Part shown: positions 17,155 through 25,369 of the stretch, in pieces | Numbering within the stretch: the first letter of the stretch is position 1 | Layout of the letters: the number at the start of each line of letters is the position of its first letter | Assembly (NCBI GenBank): GCA_015067945.1 | Contig: SVLM01000018.1 | Span: 1 to 40,611 of the forward strand | Length of the DNA: 40,611 bases | Direction: 5' to 3' | Origin: Oscillospiraceae bacterium | GTDB taxonomy: Bacteria; Bacillota; Clostridia; Oscillospirales; Oscillospiraceae | The notes under the pieces: model-generated | Databases searched by the model: none | What the model saw: only the letters and a program-made list of their open reading frames with translations | What the model was told of the DNA's origin: nothing | Position numbers and translations under genes: made by a program

Positions 17155-18111
17155 TCAAACCAAGCCCACACTGGTCAACTTCTTGCAAATACGGTTTGCG
17201 ATCAGAATAATTACCAGGTTCATGACATTGTTCACCAAGCCGATGGCTGCTGCGTAGCTGTATTGTCCGCCACGCAAACCGATTTCATAGATGTAAGTAC
17301 CCAGAACCTGAGATACATCCTTTGTAAGGTCATTCTGCAGCAGCAAAATCTTTTGGAAACCAACATTAAACAAGTTACCAAAACGCATGATCAAGGAAAT
17401 TGCAATTGACGGAACAATCGCCGGCAGTTTGATATGCCACATTGTCTGGAACCGGGATGCACCGTCGATACGTGCGGCTTCAATTTCCTCACTGGATACC
17501 GAGGCCAGTCCGGACAAATACAAAATACTGCCCCAACCAAGATTCTTCCACAAGCCGGACAGAACATATACCCACGGGAATGCGTCCGGATCAGCCATCG
17601 TATCGTACTTTTGGCCGGTAAAGAATTCAATAATTTTAGCTAAGGGACCAATGCCTGTATCCAACAGCATAACCACCAACGCACACACAATGACCTCAGA
17701 CATAAAGTGCGGCATGTAGGTAATCATTTGTGCCGTCTTTTTGAATTTCTTTTGCATAATTTCATCCAGGAACAGTGCGAAAATAATGGAACAAGGGAAT
17801 GTAGACAAGCTGAGCAAGGAAATACGCAGCGTGTTTACCATCATTTTCTCAAAGCCGGGGAACTTAAAGAATCGAGTAAAATGCTTAAAAGCGACAAATT
17901 TACTTCCAAAGAAGCCCTTCGATGCTTTGTAATCCTGGAACGCCATGACAATACCGTACATGGACGCATAGTCAAAAATAATCGTGTAGATAATCGGTAT
18001 CAACGCCATCAGATACCACGGCCAGCTTTCCACCAGGCGTTTGCGGAGGCGAGCACTCTTGCTGCGTCTCGGCTCTAAACGCGTTGCTATCGAACCTGAC
18101 TTGTCTTTCAT
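17155..18111 (-). CDS. ABC sugar permease, LplB type (MalF-like)
   Basis: The ATG at 18111 (MKDKSGSIATRL) is 8 nt after GGAGG. A nominal ATG at 18126 overlaps that site and is rejected. The 318-residue protein has an N-terminal basic stretch, six membrane segments, the LplB signature near the start (LIPIIYTIIFDYASMYGIVMAF) and an EAA loop (EEIEAARIDGASRFQTMWHIKLP). It forms the importer with the next permease and the solute-binding lipoprotein. Confidence 0.93.
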   Translation of the reverse strand: MKDKSGSIATRLEPRRSKSARLRKRLVESWPWYLMALIPIIYTIIFDYASMYGIVMAFQDYKASKGFFGSKFVAFKHFTRFFKFPGFEKMMVNTLRISLLSLSTFPCSIIFALFLDEIMQKKFKKTAQMITYMPHFMSEVIVCALVVMLLDTGIGPLAKIIEFFTGQKYDTMADPDAFPWVYVLSGLWKNLGWGSILYLSGLASVSSEEIEAARIDGASRFQTMWHIKLPAIVPSIAISLIMRFGNLFNVGFQKILLLQNDLTKDVSQVLGTYIYEIGLRGGQYSYAAAIGLVNNVMNLVIILIANRICKKLTSVGLV

Positions 18112-18166
18112 TTTATTTACCTCCATTGCTGCAACTGAGAACCCACTTTTCCATCAGTCGTAGTTA

Positions 18167-19873
18167 TTATCTTTTGGTTAAAGTGGGAAGTTCCAGAGTC
18201 ACTGTTTCGGACTGATGGTAATGTGCTTTCACATTGGCAGACTTGCGAAGCCACTGGTTGTAATCGTACTTAGGATATGCCGTTCCGCCCATACGATTAT
18301 CATTCTCAAATTTCTCTTTGGACACAGCCCAGAAGCAAACACTCGGATCCACGACCTTGTTCATTGTCAACACGCCGCCATTTGCACCATGATGCGGTAC
18401 CTGATACACATCGCTCTTCAGATACTTTCCATAGGTCTGGTACATTTTGTTGTTCGGTGCGGTCTCCGTATCGCCGGTAATTAAAATTGTTTTTCCTTCC
18501 ACGGTAAAACGCCAGGCTGCACTGGTAAGGTTCCAGTTATTCCATTTCAGTTCTTCCAGATCTTCTACTGTGCACAGGATTTCCAGCTCAGCATTGCCGG
18601 GCAAGTAGAATTTATCGCCCGTATGCATCACATAATGACCTGCGTTGGGATAGAACTTCCGAACCGTTTCCACAAAACCCACACCGGCTCCGTCATTGGG
18701 GAAATTGTAGCACACCTGAGTCAGGTCAAACTGACCGGCATAGGCCTTAATAAACTGAACGGGTGCGTCAATATGATCCGTGTCCGCATGGGTAATCATC
18801 CAGGTAATTTGCGGACGCTGTCCTTCAGGTGTATTCTCCTGAAGAAATGCCCACAGTTTTTCCACATCGCCGGCAGTATCCTGGGTAAAGGTATATTCCT
18901 TCTTATTAGCAGCACCTTCGTTGATTGTCTCATCGATTTTTCCGTCGTGAGCAGGATCATAGCGGCCGCCGTCAATAATATAGAAGCTTCCGTCTGCCAA
19001 CTGCAGCACCATGGACAGTCCCGTATTGCTCAGATACATCTGCGTAATAGAAGGAACCACCACCTTCTGCTCAGCAGTCAATTCGATGGGCTGATTGCTG
19101 AGCAAATGGCCCTTAACGCCGAACAGAATGTTCAGCTGTCTATTTTTTGCAAAGTAGTTAATATGGACCAAGGTATTGCCTTTTACATACGTGGCAAACA
19201 GGTTATTGCCCACGTCCTTATTTCCGGTGTAATATGTAAAACCAGCTTGCTCCAGTTCCGCCACATAGGCAAGGACTTCCGCCTGATTGCCTACTTGGTT
19301 GTAACGAACCTGCGTATCTCCATTGGCACATTTATACAGCTCGTTAACGAGCACCGCATTCTTGGAGTCAAACATAGGCACCGGTTCTTCCACACCGGAT
19401 ACGCCTGCAGTCAGGTTTATGTTTTTTTCAAAACCAAACATACCTTTCTTTACCTCTACAAACAATCCGGATGCCGCAGATATCGCTTCTGTAAGCATTT
19501 CTTTCATCATCGTAAAAATATACAGATTTCCGCTTTCGTCAACCCGAATACTGTAGTGTGAATAAGATTCCACCAGGCTAAAGCCGGAAATCTCTTCGAT
19601 TTCGTCCGCAACACCGACAAAAATGCCTTTGCCCGTTTCCGGTGCTTTATTGACAATCTTAAGTTGCACGCCCATGCGTTTGTTCAGCAACGCACTAAAC
19701 TTCGCAAGCTCAACTGCATCCACTCCGCAATTTACCAAAACATAATCGGTGCTGCCGTTTTCTGCAACGATCATATAGTCTTCAGAATTCAACGCAGGCT
19801 CCGTTGAACAGCCGGCAAAAGTACCCATCAGGATCAGCAGCGTAAGGGCGACCAATAAACAACGCTTTATCAT
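18167..19873 (-). CDS. Lipoprotein with ComEC-like metallo-beta-lactamase domain
   Basis: The ATG at 19873 (MIKRCLL) is 6 nt after GAGG; upstream in-frame ATGs overlap the enolase gene. The 568-residue protein has lipobox GTFAGC (Cys22). Residues about 30-150 resemble the small domain at the start of many polysaccharide-degrading enzymes (GH67-N/GH20b-like). Residues about 205-290 match a region before the MBL domain of the large protein at 1-4258 (VGNN.FA.. .KG). The MBL fold (about 295-560) has HADTDH near 360 (Asp in place of the second His, as in ComEC), ITGD near 466 and HHG near 492. It would act outside the membrane, possibly on an ester, lactone or phosphoester bond. The substrate is unknown. 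Confidence 0.82.
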   Translation of the reverse strand: MIKRCLLVALTLLILMGTFAGCSTEPALNSEDYMIVAENGSTDYVLVNCGVDAVELAKFSALLNKRMGVQLKIVNKAPETGKGIFVGVADEIEEISGFSLVESYSHYSIRVDESGNLYIFTMMKEMLTEAISAASGLFVEVKKGMFGFEKNINLTAGVSGVEEPVPMFDSKNAVLVNELYKCANGDTQVRYNQVGNQAEVLAYVAELEQAGFTYYTGNKDVGNNLFATYVKGNTLVHINYFAKNRQLNILFGVKGHLLSNQPIELTAEQKVVVPSITQMYLSNTGLSMVLQLADGSFYIIDGGRYDPAHDGKIDETINEGAANKKEYTFTQDTAGDVEKLWAFLQENTPEGQRPQITWMITHADTDHIDAPVQFIKAYAGQFDLTQVCYNFPNDGAGVGFVETVRKFYPNAGHYVMHTGDKFYLPGNAELEILCTVEDLEELKWNNWNLTSAAWRFTVEGKTILITGDTETAPNNKMYQTYGKYLKSDVYQVPHHGANGGVLTMNKVVDPSVCFWAVSKEKFENDNRMGGTAYPKYDYNQWLRKSANVKAHYHQSETVTLELPTLTKR

Positions 19874-19907
19874 CCGCATCCTCGCTTTCTTATTCGGAAA
19901 TGGCAGC

Positions 19908-21251
19908 TTAGCTCCAAAGTCTGTCATTGGAGAACTCCATATTCCACTCATCGGTGGACTCAAAATAACCGGGGATCTTAGGATTGATATGTTCCTTAAT
20001 AACCTCTTCGTTCAGATCATCAATGCCCAGACCGGGTTTCTCAGGCACTTTGATAAAGCCATTCTCAATGAGAGGATCCGGCAGGCCCACAACAATATCC
20101 TTCCACCAAGGCACATCCACGGAGTGGAATTCCAGTGCGAGCACATTGTGCATTGCTGCTGCAGCATGAACAGCCGCCATGCAGGCAACCGGGCTTTCTG
20201 CCATATGAATTGCCACAGCCACACCATGCTCATCTGCAATATCTGCAATCTTCTTCAACTCCAAAGCACCGCCGCAGGTGAGGATGTCAGGGTGAATCAC
20301 AGAAACGCCGCCGGCCTTGATCAAATTCTCAAAGCCTTCCTTTAAGTAGATATCCTCACCGGTGCATACCGGAACGGTGCAGCTGTTCTTCAGGCGAACG
20401 TACTGATCCGTATACATCCAGGGAACCATGTCTTCCATCCATGCCAGATTATAGGGTTCCATCCGTCTGGCAAAGCGGATACAATCTTCAACACAGACAT
20501 GGCCAAAATGATCGATTGCCAAGGGTACCTCGTAACCGATTACCTCTCGAACTTCCTTCACATAGTTCTCCAGATAATCCAGGCCCTTCTCGGTAATATG
20601 AATACCGGTGTGCGGATGTGCAGTGGTCACAATGGAGTAGCTCTTTTGATGGTTGACCATATCTGCAGTCACGCTGCCGCCCTGCACATTCAGAAGATGA
20701 GAGGCATACTTCTGCATATCCTCCAGGAAGCCGAGAGGTGCAGTTAATGTACCGGGCTCATCCAGCAGCAGGCCAATACCCAGATCCATTTTCAGGAAGG
20801 TAAAGCCCATATCCAGGCGTTCTTTCAGTGCCAGGCCCATATCGTGACCGGAATGCTTGCCGTCTACATCGGTATCGCAATACACACGGATTTCGTCACG
20901 GAACTTTCCGCCCAGCAGCTGATAAACAGGCACACCGTATGCCTTACCGGCCAGATCCCACAAAGCAATCTCAATACCGGAAACACCGCCGCCCTGACGG
21001 GAATGGCCACCGAACTGCTTGATCTTGCGGAATATCTTATCCACATTGCAGGGGTTTTCTCCCAGAATTCGGCTCTTCAGCATCAGTGCATACGTCTTGC
21101 TTGCTGCGTCGCGAACCTCACCATAACCGCAAATGCCTTGATTGGTCTCGATTTTGATCAAGGTGCAACGCTTCGGTGCACCGTCGATATCCACGAAACG
21201 CATATCAGTAATTCGCAAATCAGAAGGATTTGAATAAGTATTATAGCTCAT
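19908..21251 (-). CDS. Enolase-superfamily (mandelate racemase-like) sugar-acid dehydratase, first gene of the operon
   Basis: The ATG at 21251 (MSYNTYSN) has AAGGAG 9 nt upstream; a TTG at 21275 is unlikely. The 447-residue protein has the N-terminal capping domain (about 11-125) and a barrel with K154-M-D156, metal ligands Asp247, Glu273 and Glu299, Asp322, and a candidate general base His349 (AIHMAE). These fit the mandelate racemase subgroup that dehydrates aldonic or aldaric acids to 2-keto-3-deoxy acids. The distance from K154 to Asp247 is about 93 residues, roughly 60 more than usual, so the barrel carries an insert (about 160-225). It probably makes the 2-oxo acid used by the RraA-like lyase. 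The exact acid is not predictable. Confidence 0.85.
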   Translation of the reverse strand: MSYNTYSNPSDLRITDMRFVDIDGAPKRCTLIKIETNQGICGYGEVRDAASKTYALMLKSRILGENPCNVDKIFRKIKQFGGHSRQGGGVSGIEIALWDLAGKAYGVPVYQLLGGKFRDEIRVYCDTDVDGKHSGHDMGLALKERLDMGFTFLKMDLGIGLLLDEPGTLTAPLGFLEDMQKYASHLLNVQGGSVTADMVNHQKSYSIVTTAHPHTGIHITEKGLDYLENYVKEVREVIGYEVPLAIDHFGHVCVEDCIRFARRMEPYNLAWMEDMVPWMYTDQYVRLKNSCTVPVCTGEDIYLKEGFENLIKAGGVSVIHPDILTCGGALELKKIADIADEHGVAVAIHMAESPVACMAAVHAAAAMHNVLALEFHSVDVPWWKDIVVGLPDPLIENGFIKVPEKPGLGIDDLNEEVIKEHINPKIPGYFESTDEWNMEFSNDRLWS

Positions 21252-21322
21252 AACCTCATACTCCTTTTTACCCAATTATATTGTCATATGGCAAAAATAC
21301 CATATTCCCATTAGAATCATAC

Positions 21323-21385
21323 CATTATTCCTATATGTTTTCACCAAATATCTTACTATATAGTGATACAATTTTACTTTTTTAA
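21323..21385. promoter_or_regulatory. Operator B upstream of the 12-gene operon, with activator-type promoter
   Basis: This is the same 63-bp element as 4490-4552, 51/63 identical. TTACT copies start at 21353 and 21374, again exactly 21 bp apart. On the minus strand the element ends next to TATGAT (21321-21316), a plausible -10 with a poor -35 (GTGAAA, 17-nt spacing). This fits activation by a regulator bound next to the -35. The enolase-family gene starts 71 nt downstream. Confidence 0.65.
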
Positions 21386-21537
21386 GCACCACATAAGGCT
21401 CTGAATGGTAATATATTTCTTTTTTGGTTTTTTATGGTAATTTTTCTCAGGCCAGATGCGGGGTGCGTAGTGAGAACAGCTTGATTTTACTCTGCCCTTG
21501 GTATATATTTTAATTTCAATTTGTCGAATAATCGCAA

Positions 21538-21566
21538 GCAGCCGCCTCCGATCTGGAGGCGGCTGC
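21538..21566 (+). terminator. Strong hairpin in the gap before the ZIP gene
   Basis: A 12-bp perfect GC-rich stem GCAGCCGCCTCC / GGAGGCGGCTGC has a 5-nt loop and is followed by ACTGTTTTA. It looks like a plus-strand terminator, but no plus-strand gene lies upstream. The rest of 21386-21662 holds no gene I can support. Confidence 0.6.
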
Positions 21567-21662
21567 ACTGTTTTATACACCAATGCCAGCGACGAATTTT
21601 GCACCTTTTTGGCGGCCGGAGCATACGCTGTGGCAAAGAACGATTTTGAGAGGAGCCTTGCT

Positions 21663-22418
21663 ATGTCCGCTGTGATTGGTGTGCTTTTACTGCCTTTTCT
21701 GGGCACCGCCCTGGGGGCAGGCTGTGTGTATTTCCTGAAGAAACCGTCCCACGAATTTTCACGCCAGAGCCTATCCGGCATGGCCGCCGGGGTGATGGTA
21801 GCCGCGTCCATATGGAGCCTGCTCCTGCCTGCCCTGGAGGGCTCGGCCCACTTGGGGAGACTTTCCTGCCTGCCGGTTTTGGCCGGACTTTGGTGCGGTG
21901 TTTTGCTGCTGCGAATTTTGGATCGGATCATCCCGTGGCTTCACCGGGGGCAGACTGAATCAACCGCCTCCGGCAGCCGAATGCTGACCCTGGCGGTGAC
22001 ACTGCATAATCTGCCGGAAGGCATGGCCGTTGGGGTTGCCGCGGCAGGTTTTTTGGCAGGCAGCATTCCATTTGCCGCATTTTTAACATTATCTCTGGGT
22101 ATCGCCCTGCAAAATCTACCGGAGGGAGCCATCATTTCCCTGCCACTTCACGATGCCGGAATTTCAAAGCACAAGGCCTTCGCCACCGGGGCATTATCCG
22201 GTGCGATCGAACCCATCGGTGGTGGGCTAACCCTGCTTTTGGCGGCTCTTGTGGTGCCGATTCTGCCATTTTTACTGAGCCTTGCCGCTGGAGCCATGCT
22301 GTATGTGGTGGTGCAGGAGCTGATCCCGGATATGCAGGAGGGGCGGTTCACCGCCGGGGCAATTTGCTTCACCGCCGGTTTTTCCGTTATGATGCTGCTG
22401 GATGTCCTGCTGGGATAA
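21663..22418 (+). CDS. ZIP-family divalent metal transporter
   Basis: The ATG at 21663 (MSAVIGVLLL) follows GAGAGGAG with 8-nt spacing; a longer in-frame start at 21498 would run through the hairpin and is rejected. The 251-residue protein has about eight membrane segments, with HNLPEG (115-120) in TM4 and QNLPEG (150-155) in TM5. This is the metal-binding core of ZIP transporters (ZupT/GufA branch). It likely imports zinc or another divalent metal. No metal-responsive operator was recognised. Confidence 0.92.
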   Translation: MSAVIGVLLLPFLGTALGAGCVYFLKKPSHEFSRQSLSGMAAGVMVAASIWSLLLPALEGSAHLGRLSCLPVLAGLWCGVLLLRILDRIIPWLHRGQTESTASGSRMLTLAVTLHNLPEGMAVGVAAAGFLAGSIPFAAFLTLSLGIALQNLPEGAIISLPLHDAGISKHKAFATGALSGAIEPIGGGLTLLLAALVVPILPFLLSLAAGAMLYVVVQELIPDMQEGRFTAGAICFTAGFSVMMLLDVLLG

Positions 22419-22419
22419 G

Positions 22420-22449
22420 AAAAGGGTGCGTTACAAAACGCACCCTTTT
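22420..22449. terminator. Bidirectional terminator between ZIP and channel genes
   Basis: A 13-bp stem AAAAGGGTGCGTT / AACGCACCCTTTT with loop ACAA is followed by further Ts on the plus strand. It ends the ZIP transcript and, read in reverse, the convergent channel transcript. The stem is identical to the one at 24371-24400. Confidence 0.85.
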
Positions 22450-22451
22450 TG

Positions 22452-24293
22452 TTAGTGTTCCGAAACCACCACGATCTGGTCCCCTGCTTTAAAGGTGATC
22501 TTCTCTTCCTTGTTGGGATTCACAACCACCTTTGCAGCATCCTGATCAATGTGCCGGTAACCCACATAGATCTCACCCTTCCGGGCGGCACTTTCTGCCA
22601 GAGTATAGGAATTCACCGGCTGCCCAAGAGTCACATAATCCGCCGCCGGCTTCATGTACAGCTCCGAACCGGTTTCATCCAGCAGGTCTTTGAACAGCGA
22701 TACGATTTTCGGATTCTCAGAAACCTGTGCCATCAGCAAGCACACAAAATCCGTGCCGATTACAAAATCATCCACTCTGGCCTGCACCGCCAGACGCTTG
22801 TTGTCCACATTTTGCATCTCCGTTGTAATGGAGAATCGCCGTCCCGTCCGGTCGGCAACATCCCGCAGCAGGATCAGACGCAGCAAGGTTTGGGAATCCG
22901 ACTTTTCAAATTCCAGACTATCGTCATTCAAAAGCAAAATATTGTTGGCATGCTCCGCCATAAAGCGGTTGAGCAGATCCCGGGTAATGGCTTCCTTGCA
23001 AATGGTGATTTCCAAATTTGCATATGTGCCCAGTTTTTCCATGGTCAAATCGTCATCCACCACGATCACCGGAGTGCCCGGTTTGACATATTTTGCATAT
23101 TCTGTCAGAACGATCGGCAGCTTTGCGTTGCTGCCCAGCACCACAAGGCTGTCCGTGGCCATCGCAGCCACGCCGTCCTTTTGGCAAATGTGGGTGCTGT
23201 CCACGCTCTTGCCGGATCGCACCCGATAGGCTCCGTCATCCTCTTCCAAAAGCACCAGCTGATCTGTTTCCCCGATCACCGTGTCCATAGACGGATTCAG
23301 CCGAATCTGTCCGTTTGTACACAACGCCACCGGCACCGCATTGGAAAAGCTCAGAATTGCCTCATGGAAGGTTTTTCCCGCCAGCTCGGGAACGCTCTCA
23401 AAATACAGCTCATTGCCGCCAAAATTGAACAACTCGGTCAACACCTGAGAAAGACCGTGCTGACGGCAGGTGTTGGAAATGATTCTGGCAATGGCGTCCT
23501 GTGCGAAGATCAGCTCCGCACGGCCCTCGCCCGCGATCTTCGCCACCTCCATATAGTCATACTTCTGCAGCGATGCCACAAACCGCAACTGGGGATTGCG
23601 GAGTTCCTTACCCTTGACATAGGCAGCCAAAGCCAAAAGGGCCTTGACGGTTTCCGCATCGTCCTGAATATTGACAATAACCGAGCGGCTGGTCTCCACG
23701 GAACAGCGTTCCAAGGCATAGTTATGATGGGGCTTACCGCTGCGGCATATGATCCGGGTGGTTTTGGTGTTCGGAATATGGGACGCAATGGCATCCTCCA
23801 TTTCCTCCTTCGGCATGTCTCCCAAAACCACAATACAGGCTTTTTTGTGATTGGAATTTGCCTCGATCAGTTCCCGCAGAAGGGCATAAATATGATTGTC
23901 AAAGCCGATGATGACGGTATGATCTTCCTCCTGCACCACAGAAAAGCCCTTGCGAAGATCACTGAGCTTTCCCTCCACACCGGTGGTAATGACACCGATC
24001 AACACACTGGTCAGGAACAAACCGCAAAGGGTAGCCAGGAACATCAGGATCAGGTACGCCAAATTATCCGTAGAGACCGTGGCAAGATTGCCTGCATCCA
24101 GTGTGTACAGCAAGCTGTTCCAGATCTGCAGGAGCATGCCGCCGTCATCCGACACAAAATAGGCAATGATACCGATTATACCCACAATGCTGGCCGTTAC
24201 GAAAAACAGCAGCAAGGACATCGCAATGGGGCCTTTGGACATCATACGGTCGATGCCATAGCGTATACGGGCGGCAAAGGATCGCTTTTTCAT
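22452..24293 (-). CDS. CASTOR/POLLUX-type RCK ion channel protein
   Basis: The ATG at 24293 (MKKRSF) is 7 nt after AGGAGG; an in-frame ATG at 24320 is less likely. The 613-residue protein has TM1 (about 21-47), a pore region with the filter-like DAGN (66-69), TM2 (about 78-104) and two long cytoplasmic RCK-type nucleotide-binding regions (HTVIIGFDNHIYALLREL at about 125; LVVLGSNAKLPIVLTE in the second half). DAGN in place of TVGYG is characteristic of the CASTOR/POLLUX family first known from plant symbiosis. Bacterial members are poorly characterised; a calcium- or nucleotide-gated cation channel is likely. It is monocistronic, with its own promoter and terminator. Confidence 0.85.
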   Translation of the reverse strand: MKKRSFAARIRYGIDRMMSKGPIAMSLLLFFVTASIVGIIGIIAYFVSDDGGMLLQIWNSLLYTLDAGNLATVSTDNLAYLILMFLATLCGLFLTSVLIGVITTGVEGKLSDLRKGFSVVQEEDHTVIIGFDNHIYALLRELIEANSNHKKACIVVLGDMPKEEMEDAIASHIPNTKTTRIICRSGKPHHNYALERCSVETSRSVIVNIQDDAETVKALLALAAYVKGKELRNPQLRFVASLQKYDYMEVAKIAGEGRAELIFAQDAIARIISNTCRQHGLSQVLTELFNFGGNELYFESVPELAGKTFHEAILSFSNAVPVALCTNGQIRLNPSMDTVIGETDQLVLLEEDDGAYRVRSGKSVDSTHICQKDGVAAMATDSLVVLGSNAKLPIVLTEYAKYVKPGTPVIVVDDDLTMEKLGTYANLEITICKEAITRDLLNRFMAEHANNILLLNDDSLEFEKSDSQTLLRLILLRDVADRTGRRFSITTEMQNVDNKRLAVQARVDDFVIGTDFVCLLMAQVSENPKIVSLFKDLLDETGSELYMKPAADYVTLGQPVNSYTLAESAARKGEIYVGYRHIDQDAAKVVVNPNKEEKITFKAGDQIVVVSEH

Positions 24294-24328
24294 ATCTCTT
24301 CCTCCTATAATATAAACCATATGTTGGC

Positions 24329-24357
24329 ATTATATTACAGTTTTCCCTAAATCACAA
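24329..24357 (-). promoter_or_regulatory. Sigma-A promoter of the channel gene
   Basis: On the minus strand TTGTGA (24357-24352), a 17-nt spacer and a perfect TATAAT (24334-24329) lie 36 nt before the start codon. Confidence 0.75.
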
Positions 24358-24370
24358 GCCTTTTTCGACG

Positions 24371-24400
24371 AAAAGGGTGCGTTTTGCAACGCACCCTTTT
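24371..24400 (-). terminator. Terminator after lgt
   Basis: A 13-bp stem AAAAGGGTGCGTT / AACGCACCCTTTT with loop TTGC. On the minus strand the stem ends in TTTTCG. It lies just after the lgt stop codon and ends the ymfF-ymfH-lgt transcript. Confidence 0.8.
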
Positions 24401-24405
24401 GGTAT

Positions 24406-25347
24406 TTATTCTTCGTCTTTGGTTTTTTCGTCGTCCTCGTCGTCTGCATCATCCTCTTCGTCTTCCTCGTCCTCGTCATCATTTTCTTCCAGGGCAGCAA
24501 CCTGATTGACGAAGAGCTTTTCGGGAGTGTGGTACTTGAAGGACATAATCATCAGCACGACCACCGCCGCGGCACAGCTCGCCGCCGCCAGCAGCTGACT
24601 GACCCGGAAGGGTCCCCAGTACAGACTATCGGTACGCAGACCCTCAATCAAGGCTCTTCCCAAGCCGTACCATGCGGCATAGCCTAAAGCGATCTGGCCG
24701 TCGTACTTACGACGCTTGGACAGAAAATGCAGCAGCACAAAACCGGCAGCATTCCACAAAGATTCGTAGAGGAAGGTGGGATGATAGTAAAGCTCTGTGC
24801 CGATACTCATTCTGTCCGGGGTCAGCATCAGGCCCATCCGCAGGAAAAAGTCAGTTTCCGCGCCGTAGGCCTCCCGGTTGAAGAAATTGCCCCAGCGGCC
24901 AATGGCCTGTCCGATCAAAAAGCCCAGAGCAACCAGGTCCAGCACGGCCGGCAGCTTGATCTTCTTGACAAAACAGAAAACGGTCACACCGATTACCGCA
25001 CCGATAACGCCGCCGTAGATTGCCAGTCCGCCCTTCCAGATGTACAGCACACTCAAGGGATCCGCGGCAAAGCCATCCTCCGTCCAGCGGAAAATGCAGT
25101 AATACAAACGGGCACAGATGATGGCAAAGGGCACGATCCACAGCACGCCATCTGTGATGTCATCGCTCTTGATGCCAAACTCCTTGCTCCGCTTCCAGCC
25201 GTAAGCCACCGCCAGAATCAAACCGACAGCGATGATCAGTCCGTAAAAATGAAGGCTGAAGGTGCCGATGCGGACACCGGCTGCCGGATTTATCTCCAGA
25301 CCCAAGCCGGGGAAGCTGATGGGAGAAATACCTTCTATCCATTCCAT
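24406..25347 (-). CDS. lgt: Prolipoprotein diacylglyceryl transferase
   Basis: The ATG at 25347 (MEWIEG) is 9 nt after AGGAGG; a longer frame to 25398 overlaps the M16 gene. The 313-residue membrane protein moves diacylglycerol from phosphatidylglycerol to the lipobox Cys of prelipoproteins. It shows the Lgt signature GRWGNFFNREAYG (150-162), FYGLIIAVG (about 34-42) and WKGGLAIYGG. The last ~30 residues are almost entirely Glu and Asp, an unusual acidic cytoplasmic tail absent from most Lgt proteins. It follows the M16 peptidase gene by 22 nt and serves lipoproteins such as those at 14369-16090 and 18167-19873. Confidence 0.95.
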   Translation of the reverse strand: MEWIEGISPISFPGLGLEINPAAGVRIGTFSLHFYGLIIAVGLILAVAYGWKRSKEFGIKSDDITDGVLWIVPFAIICARLYYCIFRWTEDGFAADPLSVLYIWKGGLAIYGGVIGAVIGVTVFCFVKKIKLPAVLDLVALGFLIGQAIGRWGNFFNREAYGAETDFFLRMGLMLTPDRMSIGTELYYHPTFLYESLWNAAGFVLLHFLSKRRKYDGQIALGYAAWYGLGRALIEGLRTDSLYWGPFRVSQLLAAASCAAAVVVLMIMSFKYHTPEKLFVNQVAALEENDDEDEEDEEDDADDEDDEKTKDEE

Positions 25348-25369
25348 GTTCAGTTGCCTCCTAAAATCA

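Noticed and set aside
21290..21309. Inverted repeat ATATGG/CCATAT upstream of the enolase-family gene
   Set aside because: Only 6 bp arms in AT-rich DNA; too weak to call an operator.
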